Shown here piece after piece: positions 34,519 through 42,865 of a stretch of DNA of 64,000 bases; within the stretch, counting starts at the first letter, position 1; the number at the start of each line of letters is the position of its first letter. The stretch comes from Salinarimonas sp. GTDB taxonomy: Bacteria; Pseudomonadota; Alphaproteobacteria; Rhizobiales; Beijerinckiaceae. The translations under genes and the position numbers were made by a program. The notes beneath the pieces are model-generated. The model saw only the letters and a list, made by a program, of their open reading frames with translations. It was not told where the DNA came from and made no database searches. The stretch is from contig NZ_CP157794.1 in assembly GCF_040111675.1 (NCBI RefSeq), positions 3,183,501 to 3,247,500 on the forward strand, in the 5' to 3' direction.

Positions 34519-34794
34519 ATGTCTGTACGGAAGCAATCGACGACAGTCGTTTCCAGCAAGGGACAGGTGATCCTTCCCAAGGAGGTGAGATCTGGCTTGG
34601 ACTGGGCCCCTGGGACGCGGCTCGTCGTGGAGGAGACGCCAGAGGGAGATGTCCTTCTCCGCAAGGCGCCTGCGTTTTCCGCGACCCGGTTCGAGGATGT
34701 TTTCGGCTGCCTGCCTTGGGACGGTCCTGCCAAGTCGATCGAGGAAATGGACGAGGCAGTCCTCGCGGAGGCGAAACGACGTGCTCGCGATTGA
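34519..34794 (+). CDS. AbrB/SpoVT-type antitoxin (VapB-like)
   Basis: 91 aa DNA-binding antitoxin. The N-terminal swapped-hairpin domain reads STTVVSSKGQVILPKEVRSGLDWAPGTRLVVEETPEGDVLLRK, the AbrB signature; the C-terminal half (FEDVFGCLPWDGPAKSIEEMDEAV) is the toxin-neutralising tail. It overlaps the toxin gene by 14 nt, and pairs of this kind autoregulate through the antitoxin. Start chosen at 34519 (GGGAG upstream), since the frame further left has no resemblance to the family. Codon use is visibly less GC-rich than in flanking genes, a sign of transfer. Confidence 0.88.
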   Translation: MSVRKQSTTVVSSKGQVILPKEVRSGLDWAPGTRLVVEETPEGDVLLRKAPAFSATRFEDVFGCLPWDGPAKSIEEMDEAVLAEAKRRARD

Positions 34795-35167
34795 CACGAA
34801 TATCGTCGTCCGTTGCCTGGTCGACGACGACCATACGCAATCGGCTCAAGCGCGTGCACTCGTTTCCCGTGAGCCGGTATTCGTGCCGATCACGGTTGTT
34901 TTGGAAGCCAATTGGGTGCTCATCAGTGGCTACGGGTATGATCGTGCTTCCGTATGCGGTGCGCTGCGCGCATTCCTTGGCCTTCCGACCGTAAGAATAG
35001 AAGACGCGGACCGCGTGGCCGAGTGCCTCGATCTGGTCGAGAACGGGTTGGATTTCGCGGACGCTCTTCATCTTGTAAGGAGCTGGCGCTGCTCCGCCTT
35101 CGTTAGTTTCGATCGCAGGCTGCTGAAGTCCAGTTCGGACCGCCATGTCCCGCTCATGGAGCCTTGA
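34781..35167 (+). CDS. PIN-domain toxin (VapC-like)
   Basis: Ribonuclease toxin of 128 aa with a PIN fold. Acidic metal ligands are in place: Asp5 (MLAIDTNIVVR), Glu42, Asp94 (LDFADALHL) and Asp111 (FVSFDRRL). The GTG start lies inside the end of the antitoxin gene. VapC enzymes cut tRNA or rRNA at specific sites; the target here is unknown. Like its antitoxin it has lower GC at third positions than neighbours. An ordinary chromosomal toxin-antitoxin module, probably acquired. Confidence 0.88.
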   Translation: MLAIDTNIVVRCLVDDDHTQSAQARALVSREPVFVPITVVLEANWVLISGYGYDRASVCGALRAFLGLPTVRIEDADRVAECLDLVENGLDFADALHLVRSWRCSAFVSFDRRLLKSSSDRHVPLMEP

Positions 35168-35181
35168 GACGTTGCATCCCC

Positions 35182-36066
35182 TCACCCCGCCTTGAAGAAC
35201 GCCACCAGCCGGTTCGTCACCTGCTCCGGCTCCTCCAGGTGGATCCAGTGCGTCGCGTCATCGAAGAGGTCGAGGCGGCCGTGGTCGCAGAGCGCGACGC
35301 TCTCGCGGGCGAGGCCCACCTCGAGAAAGCGGTCGCGGGCACCCCAGAGCACCTGCGTGCGCACGGGCACGCGTCGCCCCTCGAGCCGCGCCGGCGCCCG
35401 GGTGAGGCCGCGATACCAGTTCAGCATGGCGGTGAGCGCGCCCGGCTGCGCCCAGGCGTCGGCGTAGATGGCGAGATCCGCGGCCGTGAAGACGCCGCGC
35501 TTCGCCGAGCCGACCAGCGCCCGGCGCATGGCGCGGTAGTTGCGCGCGGACAGCGCGATTTCCGGCAGGACGGGCGCCTGGAAGAAGCCGACATAGCTGC
35601 TCTTCAGGGCCTGCGAGGGGTGCCGCCGGGCGTAGTCCGCCGTGACGGCGAGGCTCGGCGCGTTGAGGACGGAGAGCGACAGCAGCCGCTCGGGATGGAG
35701 CGTGCCGACGGCCCACGCGACCACGCCGCCCCAATCGTGCCCGACGAGATGCGCCCGCCCGTCGGGGCAGGTCGCCGCGATCAGCGCCGCGACGTCCCCC
35801 GCGAGCCGCCGCGCGCCGTATTTGGAGGCGCCGCGGGGCTTGTCGGAGAGATTGTAGCCGCGCTGGTCGGGCGCGATCACGCGGCAGCCCGCGGCGACGA
35901 GGCCGGGGATCTGCCGGCGCCAGCCCCACCAGAATTCGGGAAAGCCGTGCAGCAGCACGACGGGCTCGCCGTCCTCCGGCCCCGCGAAGGCGACGTGCAG
36001 CGCGATCTCCCCCACGGAGACGCGGGAGAAGGCGAAATCGACATCGGGTATGGACGGCTGGCGCAT
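35182..36066 (-). CDS. Alpha/beta hydrolase, epoxide hydrolase-like
   Basis: 294 aa, cytoplasmic. HGFPEFWWGWRRQIP (oxyanion region, 40-54), GHDWGG with the nucleophile Asp111, and a C-terminal ATHWIHLEEPEQV carrying the catalytic histidine place it in the epoxide hydrolase/haloalkane dehalogenase group of alpha/beta hydrolases. The cap-domain residues that would separate the two activities are not readable by eye. The start at 36066 leaves out a 30-residue extension that would overlap the divergent gene. Substrate unknown. Confidence 0.88.
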   Translation of the reverse strand: MRQPSIPDVDFAFSRVSVGEIALHVAFAGPEDGEPVVLLHGFPEFWWGWRRQIPGLVAAGCRVIAPDQRGYNLSDKPRGASKYGARRLAGDVAALIAATCPDGRAHLVGHDWGGVVAWAVGTLHPERLLSLSVLNAPSLAVTADYARRHPSQALKSSYVGFFQAPVLPEIALSARNYRAMRRALVGSAKRGVFTAADLAIYADAWAQPGALTAMLNWYRGLTRAPARLEGRRVPVRTQVLWGARDRFLEVGLARESVALCDHGRLDLFDDATHWIHLEEPEQVTNRLVAFFKAG

Positions 36067-36154
36067 CGCGGCCTCCTCGGGCCCCTCGAAGCATGGCGCG
36101 GAATGCGCCCGAGGCAAGACCTCGCGCGTTGGGGAGAACGCCGACGAGAACGCC

Positions 36155-36784
36155 ATGACCGACCCGTCCGATCCCCCTTATCCCCCGCCGCCCTGGCGGC
36201 TCACCGGCGTCGCCATCGCCGCCCTGCGACGCGTTCCGGTCGCGGCGGTCGCGGCCCATCTGCCGAAGGGGACGCGCCCGATCGCGCTGTTCGGGCGCAC
36301 CCTCGTCGTCGGCCTGTTCGCGCGCTATGCGGGGACCTTGTCGTACGGGGAGGTGCTTCTCGCCGCGCCGGTGCGGGTCGGCTGGCGGCCGGCGCTGACG
36401 ATCCTCGCGATCCACGTCGACGCGGACGCCTCCATCGCCGGCGCGCGAGCGCTCTGGGCCGTGCCGAAGGAGAAGGCGGCCTTTCGGTTCGACGTCGAGA
36501 CGGAGGATCGGGCCGAAGCGGAGGCGACGCGGGGCGGCGCGCTGCTGGCGCGGCTGCGGATGGACCGCGCGCGGCGCCTGCCGCTGCGATGGCCCATCGC
36601 CTTCCGGGTGATCCAGGCCCGCGCGGAAGGGCGGCTGGTCTCGACGCCGGTGCGGGCTACGGCGCGGATCGGCGTCGGGCGCGTGCGCTGGGAGGCCGAC
36701 CCCGCCGGTCCCTACGCGCTCCTCGCGGGAGCGCGCCCGATCGTCGGGCTGCGGCTGGACGAGCTGCGGCTCGGCTTCGGCTGA
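36155..36784 (+). CDS. Acetoacetate decarboxylase-like protein
   Basis: 209 aa with the fold and pattern of the acetoacetate decarboxylase (ADC) superfamily: PYPPPPWRLTGVAIAALRRVPV at the start, LPKGTRPIALFGRTLVVGLFARY, SYGEVLLAAPVR, and SIAGARALWAVPKEKAAFRF, where the lysine near WAVPKEK is at about the position of the Schiff-base lysine. Members without the full active site act as unrelated decarboxylases or aldolases or have unknown roles, so the reaction is uncertain. Divergent from the hydrolase and ended by a strong hairpin. Confidence 0.78.
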   Translation: MTDPSDPPYPPPPWRLTGVAIAALRRVPVAAVAAHLPKGTRPIALFGRTLVVGLFARYAGTLSYGEVLLAAPVRVGWRPALTILAIHVDADASIAGARALWAVPKEKAAFRFDVETEDRAEAEATRGGALLARLRMDRARRLPLRWPIAFRVIQARAEGRLVSTPVRATARIGVGRVRWEADPAGPYALLAGARPIVGLRLDELRLGFG

Positions 36785-36788
36785 GGAC

Positions 36789-36814
36789 GCTCCCCCGCCG
36801 GGCGGCGGGGGAGC
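36789..36814. terminator. GC stem-loop between convergent genes
   Basis: GCTCCCCCGCC and GGCGGGGGAGC make a perfect 11-bp stem with a 4-nt loop, 5 nt past the ADC-like stop and 16 nt past the dctP stop from the other side. No clear T run follows on either strand, but the position fits a shared bidirectional terminator. Confidence 0.75.
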
Positions 36815-36829
36815 GCGGCTTTGGACGCC

Positions 36830-37897
36830 TCACTGCGTCTGGGTCTGCGCCTGCAGATGCGAGTCGACGCTGGCGACGCATTCGTCGATCACGCCCTTGA
36901 AGGTGTCGAGGAAGGCCTGGTTCTCGTCGCCCTGGGCGGTGAACCAGTCCTCCATGCCCGACGTCGCCTCGCGGAAGGCCGCCTTCTGCTCGTTGGTGAG
37001 GGCGTGGATCGTCCCGCCCGCCTCGACGAAGGCGTCGTAGGCCGCGACCTCGGCGTACTTCGGATAGGCGCGCAGGTACTGCTCGATGATGTCGAAGCCC
37101 TCGGCCATGATGACCTGCAGGTCCTGCGGCATGGACGCGAACTTGTCGTTGTTCACGAACCAGGTCCCGCCCATGTAGGCGTGGCCGTCCAGCGTGATGT
37201 GCTTGAGGTGCTCGTGGAAGTTCATCACCACGATGTCGGTGATGCCGTTCTTCGTGCCCTCGACCACGCCGGTGGCGAGCGAGGTGTAGACCTCCGGCCA
37301 GGAGATGCCGGTGGGCGCGCCGCCGAGCTGGCGCACCAGCTCCTGCTGGATCTCGGCCGGGATCGTGCGCAGCTTCATGCCCTCGACGTCCTCGGGCGCG
37401 AGGATCGGCTTCTCGGTGGTGGCGAAGTTGCGCCAGCCGCCGGAATTCGAGACCACCATCAGGCGGACGTTGCCGGTCTGCTCCAGCATGCCGTCGCGCA
37501 GGAAGGCCATGAACTCCTGGTCGTCGAACACGCATTCCGCGACCTGGTCGTCGCGCAGCATGTAGGGCAGGTCGAGGCCCGCGAAGGCGCCCCACAGGTT
37601 CGAGGGCTCGCCGAAGTTCGACTGGTAGATGTCGACGAGGCCGGCCTGCATGCCCTCGAAGCACTCGCGGCCCGAGGCGCACAGCGTGCCGCCCGGATAG
37701 ATCTCGACGTCGATGCGCCCGCCGGACTTGGTCTCGACGTGCTGCGAGAAGGCCTGCATGGCCTTGTAATTGTAGTTGTCCTCGCCGGTGGCGAGCGGCA
37801 CGACGAGCGTGAACTCGGCCTGGGCGAAGGCGGGCGCGGCGGCCGTCAGGCAGGTGCCGACGGCGAGCGCGCCCAGGGTGTGCTTCAGCGCCTTCAT
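36830..37897 (-). CDS. dctP: TRAP transporter solute-binding protein (second system)
   Basis: Periplasmic receptor of 355 aa. Signal peptide about 1-25 (ends AFA-QA). Mature part has VEIYPGGTLCASGRECFEGMQAGLVDIYQSNF, VEGMKLRTIPAEIQQELVRQLGG (family arginine) and ISWPEVYTSLATGVVEGTKNGITDIV, all typical of DctP. AAAGGAGAG precedes the start. Last gene of the operon chbG-dctQ-dctM-dctP, so the order differs from the system at the left end of the window. The carboxylate-binding arginine and the neighbouring sugar genes suggest a sugar acid or similar ligand (inference). Confidence 0.93.
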   Translation of the reverse strand: MKALKHTLGALAVGTCLTAAAPAFAQAEFTLVVPLATGEDNYNYKAMQAFSQHVETKSGGRIDVEIYPGGTLCASGRECFEGMQAGLVDIYQSNFGEPSNLWGAFAGLDLPYMLRDDQVAECVFDDQEFMAFLRDGMLEQTGNVRLMVVSNSGGWRNFATTEKPILAPEDVEGMKLRTIPAEIQQELVRQLGGAPTGISWPEVYTSLATGVVEGTKNGITDIVVMNFHEHLKHITLDGHAYMGGTWFVNNDKFASMPQDLQVIMAEGFDIIEQYLRAYPKYAEVAAYDAFVEAGGTIHALTNEQKAAFREATSGMEDWFTAQGDENQAFLDTFKGVIDECVASVDSHLQAQTQTQ

Positions 37898-37989
37898 GTG
37901 TTTCTCTCCTTTGCTTATGCGACGGGCGCCTTGCCGGCGCTCTTGTCCTCCCGCTTGCGGCCCCGAGAACCGCCACGGTCGAGATTGCC

Positions 37990-39330
37990 TCACAGGCTCT
38001 CCCAGAGTCGAGGGAGCCCGAGCGTGAGGATGGGAACGTACGCGACGAGCAGGATCACCGCGATCTCCGCGATCAGGAACGGGATGATCGCGCGCACGAT
38101 CTCCGAGAAGCGTGCGCCGGATATGCTCGTTGCGACGAAGAGCACGAGCCCCATCGGCGGCGTGGCGAGGCCCACCGTCACGTTGAGGCACATCAGCACG
38201 GCGAAGTGAACGGGGTCGATGCCGTAGGCGAGCGCCGCCGGCTGCAGGATCGGGCCCAGGATCAGGATCGCCGGCCCCGCGTCGAGCACCATGCCGACGA
38301 TGAAGAGGAAGATGTTGACGAGCAGCAGGAAGACGAGCGGGTTGTCCGATATCGAGAACAGCAGGTCCGACAGCATCCGCGGCATGCCGGCGATGGCGAC
38401 GACCTGGCTGAAGCCCGTCGAGACGCCGACGAGCAGCAGCACCACGCCCGACTGGATCGCCGTGCGCTTGAGGATGCGCCCGAAGCCGGACAGCCCGAAG
38501 CCGTCCTCCTTGAGGAGCCCGAGCTTGAATCCGAGCTTCACGCCGACATTGAGGATCAGCGCGTAAGCCACTGCCACGGCCGCGGCTTCCGTCGGCGTGA
38601 AGAAGCCCGACAGGATGCCGCCGAGCAGGATCACCGGCGTCATCAGCGGGAAGAACGCCCGCAGCCCCGCCTGCCCGCGCTCGCCCCAGGTCGCCTTCGC
38701 ATTGGCGACGGGGAAATCGTGCTTCTTCGCCAGGAAGGCCGTGACCACCATCAGCGAGCCGGCGAGAAGGAGCCCCGGGACGATGCCGCCGAGAAACATC
38801 TTGGCGACGTCGACATTCATCACGAAGGCGTAGAGCACCATCAGGCCGGACGGCGGGATCACCGGGCCGATGACCGAGCTCGCGGCCGTGATGGCGGCGG
38901 CGAACTTGCGCGAGTAGCCGTTCTTCTCCATCGCCGGGATCAGCATGGAGCCGAGCGCGGAGGTGTCCGCCACCGCCGAGCCGGAGAGCCCGGCGAAGAG
39001 CACGGAGGCGGCGATGTTCACGTGCGCGAGGCCGCCGCGGATGTGGCCCAGCATCGAGCGCGAGAAGTCGACGAGCGCCCGCGTCACCATGCCGGAATTC
39101 ATGATCTCGCCGGCGAGGATGAAGAACGGCACCGCCATGATCGGGAAGGAGGCGATGCCGGAGAAGATCCGGTTCACCTGCATGCTCAGGAAGGGCAGCC
39201 GGTCGAGCTGCCAGAGCTGGAAGGCGCCCGCGCCCATCATGGCGAAGAAGACCGGCACGCCGATGACGAGCAGGATCAGGAAGCCCCAGAAGACGGCCAG
39301 CCCCTTGAGGGCGAAGAACACCCCGTTCAT
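37990..39330 (-). CDS. dctM: TRAP transporter large permease DctM (second system)
   Basis: 446 aa, about 12 membrane segments. Conserved DctM stretches include GVPVFFAMMGAGAF, FPIMAVPFFILAGEIMNSG, FAGLSGSAVADTSALGSMLIPAM, SSVIGPVIPPSGLMVLYAF and NVTVGLATPPMGLVLFVA. The start codon overlaps the dctQ stop by 4 nt. The dctP gene follows after 92 nt. Complete and standard in length. Confidence 0.94.
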   Translation of the reverse strand: MNGVFFALKGLAVFWGFLILLVIGVPVFFAMMGAGAFQLWQLDRLPFLSMQVNRIFSGIASFPIMAVPFFILAGEIMNSGMVTRALVDFSRSMLGHIRGGLAHVNIAASVLFAGLSGSAVADTSALGSMLIPAMEKNGYSRKFAAAITAASSVIGPVIPPSGLMVLYAFVMNVDVAKMFLGGIVPGLLLAGSLMVVTAFLAKKHDFPVANAKATWGERGQAGLRAFFPLMTPVILLGGILSGFFTPTEAAAVAVAYALILNVGVKLGFKLGLLKEDGFGLSGFGRILKRTAIQSGVVLLLVGVSTGFSQVVAIAGMPRMLSDLLFSISDNPLVFLLLVNIFLFIVGMVLDAGPAILILGPILQPAALAYGIDPVHFAVLMCLNVTVGLATPPMGLVLFVATSISGARFSEIVRAIIPFLIAEIAVILLVAYVPILTLGLPRLWESL

Positions 39331-40001
39331 CGGCCGCGCCCTCCGCGATCGGTCGTGTCGTCGTCCTCGCCGTGATCGAGCTCCGGCAGGGTCGCGCCGG
39401 TGACGCCGGCGTGGATGTGCGTCTCGTCCGCCTCGCGCCCGACGCCGTGCTCGCGTCCGGTGACGAGGGTCATGATCGCGCGCAGGACGTGCTCGAGATT
39501 GACGAGGAGGAAGCCCGCGAAGCCGAGCGGCAGGACGACATAGACGAGCTTGTTCTGCACGACGAGCGCGCTCGCCACCTCCGGCGAGACGAACCATTCC
39601 GAGATGTCGCGCACGAGCCGGGTGAGCTGCGGCAGGACCGAGCGCCCGCCGAGGAAGAAGCGCCACGAGTACCAGATCGCGCCGACGATCAGCACCGCCT
39701 CGAACAGGTGGATGACGAGCCCCAGCGCCGAGCGGGCGCGGAAGGAGAGCGCCTCGATCACGATGTCGATGCGGGTGAGCTCGTGCTGGCGATAGGCCCA
39801 GGGCCCGACGAGGAACGCGACCCAGACCATGGCGGAGAGCGCGAGCTCCTCCGTCCAGCCGATCGGGTCCCGCAGGGTGCGGCTCACCACCTGGAGGATC
39901 ACCGCCGAGGTCATGACCACGAGGAGACCCGAGGCGATCACCACGCCGAGCTCGGTGAGAAAGCGGTTGAGCGCCGCGACGGCGCGGATCGTCAGGCGCA
40001 T
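39327..40001 (-). CDS. dctQ: TRAP transporter small permease DctQ (second system)
   Basis: 224 aa with four membrane segments (about 17-40, 55-75, 100-118 and 145-170). RDPIGWTEELALSAMVWVAFLVGPWAYRQ is the DctQ signature. It carries an unusually long hydrophilic C-terminal tail (about 45 residues, GREADETHIHAGVTGATLPELDHGEDDDTT) rich in Asp, Glu and His, not seen in the first system. Start overlaps the end of chbG by 10 nt; stop overlaps the dctM start. Confidence 0.9.
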   Translation of the reverse strand: MRLTIRAVAALNRFLTELGVVIASGLLVVMTSAVILQVVSRTLRDPIGWTEELALSAMVWVAFLVGPWAYRQHELTRIDIVIEALSFRARSALGLVIHLFEAVLIVGAIWYSWRFFLGGRSVLPQLTRLVRDISEWFVSPEVASALVVQNKLVYVVLPLGFAGFLLVNLEHVLRAIMTLVTGREHGVGREADETHIHAGVTGATLPELDHGEDDDTTDRGGRGR

Positions 40002-40867
40002 GCCTCCCTCCCCCGGCGCGCGAGGTCGCGCCAGCCCACGATCGCGATGTTCCGCTGGGCGAACAGCGCGGCGGAATCGGGATCGCGGAAGAGATCGTAT
40101 TCCGCCTCGCGCGGCCACGCCATGTGCGGGGCGAGCTGCGGGGCGAGGCCCGCCATGTCTCCCGGCGCGTTGGCGTGGAGCGCGAGGAAATGCGTGCCCT
40201 CCCCCACCCCGTCGAGCATGGCCCCGAAGAACTCCGCAGCCGAGGCGCCGTCCGGCGTGAAGCCGATGAGGAAGGTGTTCAGCACCGGCTCGCCGCGGCG
40301 CCCGGCCTCCGCGACGATCTCGGCGAGCGGCCCCGTATCGGCGTCGGGCAGGCGCACGACCCGGAACAGGGCGGCGGCGTCGCGGCAGAGCACGGCGGGG
40401 ATGCGGTAGCGGTCGGCGAGCGCCCACAGCCGCCCGACGAAGGGCGGGAGGAAGGCGGTGCCCATATGCGCGTCGAGGTGCGTCGGGCGGATGCCGTCGG
40501 CGAGCGCCCGCTCGATCTGCGCCGCCATCTCGTCCTCGACCGCCTGCGGATCGGCATTGGCCGCGACCATTTCGGGACGGCGGTGGAAGAAGCCCTCCGC
40601 GTCGAGGAGCCCGCCGGTTTCGGCGGCCCGCCCGCCGATCAGCGGGCGCCAGCGATAGGCGCTCCACTCCGAGGTGAGGGTGAGGTGGATGCCGAGGTCC
40701 TGCCCGGGCTCGTCCCTGAAATCGGCGGCGACGGCGGGATACCACGGGCATGGCACCATGACGGAGGCCGTGCGCACCACACCCGCCGCACGCAGCGCCC
40801 GCCAGGCGGCGAGCGAGCCCGCGGTCACGCCGACGTCGTCGAGATGCGGCAGAACGCGACGGATCAT
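39992..40867 (-). CDS. ChbG/HpnK (YdjC) family carbohydrate deacetylase
   Basis: 291 aa; metal-dependent deacetylase family that removes acetyl groups from amino sugars such as chitooligosaccharides. Metal site residues are visible: Asp10-Asp11 (LPHLDDVGVT), His61 in GIHLTLTSEW, and His130/His134 in PTHLDAHMGT. The start at 40867 puts the conserved HLDD block near the N terminus as in the family. First gene of the TRAP operon, overlapping dctQ, which suggests that the imported compound is acetylated or that the pathway handles an amino-sugar derivative. Confidence 0.85.
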   Translation of the reverse strand: MIRRVLPHLDDVGVTAGSLAAWRALRAAGVVRTASVMVPCPWYPAVAADFRDEPGQDLGIHLTLTSEWSAYRWRPLIGGRAAETGGLLDAEGFFHRRPEMVAANADPQAVEDEMAAQIERALADGIRPTHLDAHMGTAFLPPFVGRLWALADRYRIPAVLCRDAAALFRVVRLPDADTGPLAEIVAEAGRRGEPVLNTFLIGFTPDGASAAEFFGAMLDGVGEGTHFLALHANAPGDMAGLAPQLAPHMAWPREAEYDLFRDPDSAALFAQRNIAIVGWRDLARRGREACA

Positions 40868-40993
40868 CTGCCGGCGCGCCTCGAATCGGCGCGGGCGCAA
40901 GCCCTGCCTCTGACGACCTCGCGCGGCGAAGCCATGGCGTCTCGTCCTCCCGGCCGGGATCCGCGCGTCGGGGCGCGCGGTTCACCCGGTCAT

Positions 40994-41038
40994 GCGTCCA
41001 ATCTTGTAAAAGACATAAGACATGTCATAGATGGACGC
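40994..41038. promoter_or_regulatory. Operator-like inverted repeat between chbG and the divergent dehydrogenase gene
   Basis: GCGTCCA (40994-41000) and TGGACGC (41032-41038) flank an AT-rich core with GTAAAAGACATAAGACATGTCAT, i.e. repeated ACAT half-sites. Such an AT-rich island stands out sharply in this genome and lies between two divergent promoters, 56 nt before the dehydrogenase ATG. It is a good candidate for a GntR- or LacI-type binding site that controls both operons. No regulator gene is adjacent. Confidence 0.6.
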
Positions 41039-41093
41039 AACCGGCTCGCGACCGTGCGGGCCGCGAGCGAACGGGATCGGGAGGAGACGCGCG

Positions 41094-42206
41094 ATGCGCG
41101 TGCGCTACGCCCTGGTGGGCGCGGGCATGATGGGCCAGGAGCACATCCGCAACATCGCCCTCCTCGCCGACGCCGAGCTCGTCGCCTTCGCCGAGCCGGA
41201 CGCGGGCATGCGCGAAGCCGCGCAGGTGCTGGCGCCGCAGGCCCGCGCCTTCGCCCGCCACGAGGATCTGCTCGCGGCCGGCGTTCCCTTCGATGCCGTG
41301 GTGCTCGCCTCGCCGAACCACACCCACGCCGCGATTCTCGAGGACCTGATCGGCGCCGGCCGGCCGATCCTCGCCGAGAAGCCGGTCGTCGTCGACCTGC
41401 GCGAGGCGGCGCGGATCGAGGCGCGCGCCGCGCAGGCGGGCGTGCCGATCTGGGTGGCGATGGAATATCGCTACATGCCAGCGGTCTCGACCCTGATCGA
41501 GGACCTCGCCGCCGGCCGCGCCGGGCGGCTGCGGATGATCTCCATCGTCGAGCGGCGCTTCCCCTTCCTGCGGAAGGTCGGCGACTGGAACCGGTTCAAC
41601 CGCACGACCGGCGGCACGCTCGTCGAGAAGTGCTGCCACTTCTTCGACCTGATGCGGCTTCTCGCCCAGGCCGAGCCGGTCTCCGTTCACGCCGTCGGCG
41701 GGCAGGCGCTCAACCACCTCGACGAGTCCTATGCCGACGGCGTGCCGGACGTGCTCGACCACGCCTACGTCACCGTGACCTTCGCCGACGGCGTCAAGGC
41801 CATGCTGGAGCTGTGCATGTTCGCCGAGGGCTCGCGCTTCCAGGAGCGCGTCTCCGTCATCGGCGAGCGCGCGACGCTCGAGGCCCGCGTGCCGGGCCCG
41901 GGCCGCTTCGAGGCGGACGGGCGCGACAAGGAGGCCGAATACGCGATCGCCGACCGCGCCACCCGCATCGAGACGACCACGATCGTCCCCGTCGATCCCG
42001 CCCTTCTCGCCGCGGGCGACCACCACGGCTCGACCTTCCACCAGCACCGCCTGTTCAACGCCATGGTCCGCGAGGGCGGCGCCCCCGCGGTCGCCCTGCG
42101 CGACGGCGTTCTGGCGGTGGCCATGGGCCTCGCCGCGCAGGACTCCATCGCCACGGGTCGCCCCGTGGCGATGGCGGAGATCCTGGCGCGCGCCGGGCAG
42201 GGCTGA
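41094..42206 (+). CDS. Gfo/Idh/MocA family oxidoreductase
   Basis: NAD(P)-dependent sugar-type dehydrogenase of 370 aa. N-terminal Rossmann fold with GAGMMG at 9-14, the EKP motif (AEKPVVVD, about 94-101) that supplies the catalytic lysine, and the C-terminal alpha/beta domain beginning MISIVERRFPF. The His of the second catalytic block is in the region TLVEKCCHFFDLMR (KxxHxxD). AGGAG precedes the ATG at 41094; an earlier ATG at 41031 lacks one. Divergent from the ChbG/TRAP operon with a shared control region, so it likely oxidises a sugar or cyclitol brought in by that TRAP system. Confidence 0.9.
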   Translation: MRVRYALVGAGMMGQEHIRNIALLADAELVAFAEPDAGMREAAQVLAPQARAFARHEDLLAAGVPFDAVVLASPNHTHAAILEDLIGAGRPILAEKPVVVDLREAARIEARAAQAGVPIWVAMEYRYMPAVSTLIEDLAAGRAGRLRMISIVERRFPFLRKVGDWNRFNRTTGGTLVEKCCHFFDLMRLLAQAEPVSVHAVGGQALNHLDESYADGVPDVLDHAYVTVTFADGVKAMLELCMFAEGSRFQERVSVIGERATLEARVPGPGRFEADGRDKEAEYAIADRATRIETTTIVPVDPALLAAGDHHGSTFHQHRLFNAMVREGGAPAVALRDGVLAVAMGLAAQDSIATGRPVAMAEILARAGQG

Positions 42207-42248
42207 GGCGGCCCTACGCGGCGCGCGCCGATCGGCGCGAAGCCGAGG

Positions 42249-42758
42249 TCACTGCGCGCCGCCGGCGGCGTCGGAGGCGCCGCTCATGAAGCCCCGCATC
42301 TCCGAGAGCGTCACGCTGCCGTCGTCGTCGGCGTCGACGGCGCGGAAGATGCGCGCGTGGAACTCCTGCACCTCCTCGAGCGACAGCGCGCCGTCGCCGT
42401 TCGCATCCATGACGGCGAACATGATCCGCAGCATCGGGCCGTGCTCCCGGCCGGGGCCCATCATGCCGCGGTTCATCATGCCGCCGCGCATCATGTCGCG
42501 CCCGTCGTGCCGCCATCCGGGTCCCCGACCGGGCCGATCCTCGTCCCCCATCATTCCGGGCCCCATCATCCCGGGCCGGCCCTGCTGCATCATCTGCATC
42601 ATCCGCATCATCTGCTCGGCGTCCATCATCGGCATGCCGGCGCCCGGCTGCGTCTGGCCCGGCTGGGCCTGGCCCTGCTGAGAGGTCTGCGCCTGGGCGA
42701 CGCCGGCCGCAGCCAGGAGTGCGGCGCCGGCGGCGAGCGAGAGCATCGTTCTGGTCAT
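42249..42758 (-). CDS. Met-rich exported EF-hand protein
   Basis: 169 aa with a signal peptide (about 1-24). Between residues 42 and 109 there are 20 methionines in clusters of MM (for example QGRPGMMGPGMMG and RGGMMNRGMMGPG), the pattern of Cu(I)-binding Met motifs. Two canonical EF-hand loops follow: 118-129 (DANGDGALSLEE) and 142-153 (DADDDGSVTLSE), both with full calcium ligands. It is the last gene of the copper operon. A combination of Met-rich copper arm and calcium pair suggests a periplasmic copper chaperone or sensor whose state depends on calcium (inference). Confidence 0.85.
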   Translation of the reverse strand: MTRTMLSLAAGAALLAAAGVAQAQTSQQGQAQPGQTQPGAGMPMMDAEQMMRMMQMMQQGRPGMMGPGMMGDEDRPGRGPGWRHDGRDMMRGGMMNRGMMGPGREHGPMLRIMFAVMDANGDGALSLEEVQEFHARIFRAVDADDDGSVTLSEMRGFMSGASDAAGGAQ

Positions 42759-42865
42759 GGCGTGTCTTCCTTCTCGTTCGGCTCCACGGGGGAGCTCTTC
42801 GACGACGCGCCGGCGGGTCCGGCGCGCCTCCTCGCAAGCGGCGGGAAGCGGGTTCGTTCCGCCGC

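Noticed and set aside
31896..34994. A 1030-codon open frame on the + strand
   Set aside because: Antisense to tex, which has complete YqgF, HhH and S1 domains.
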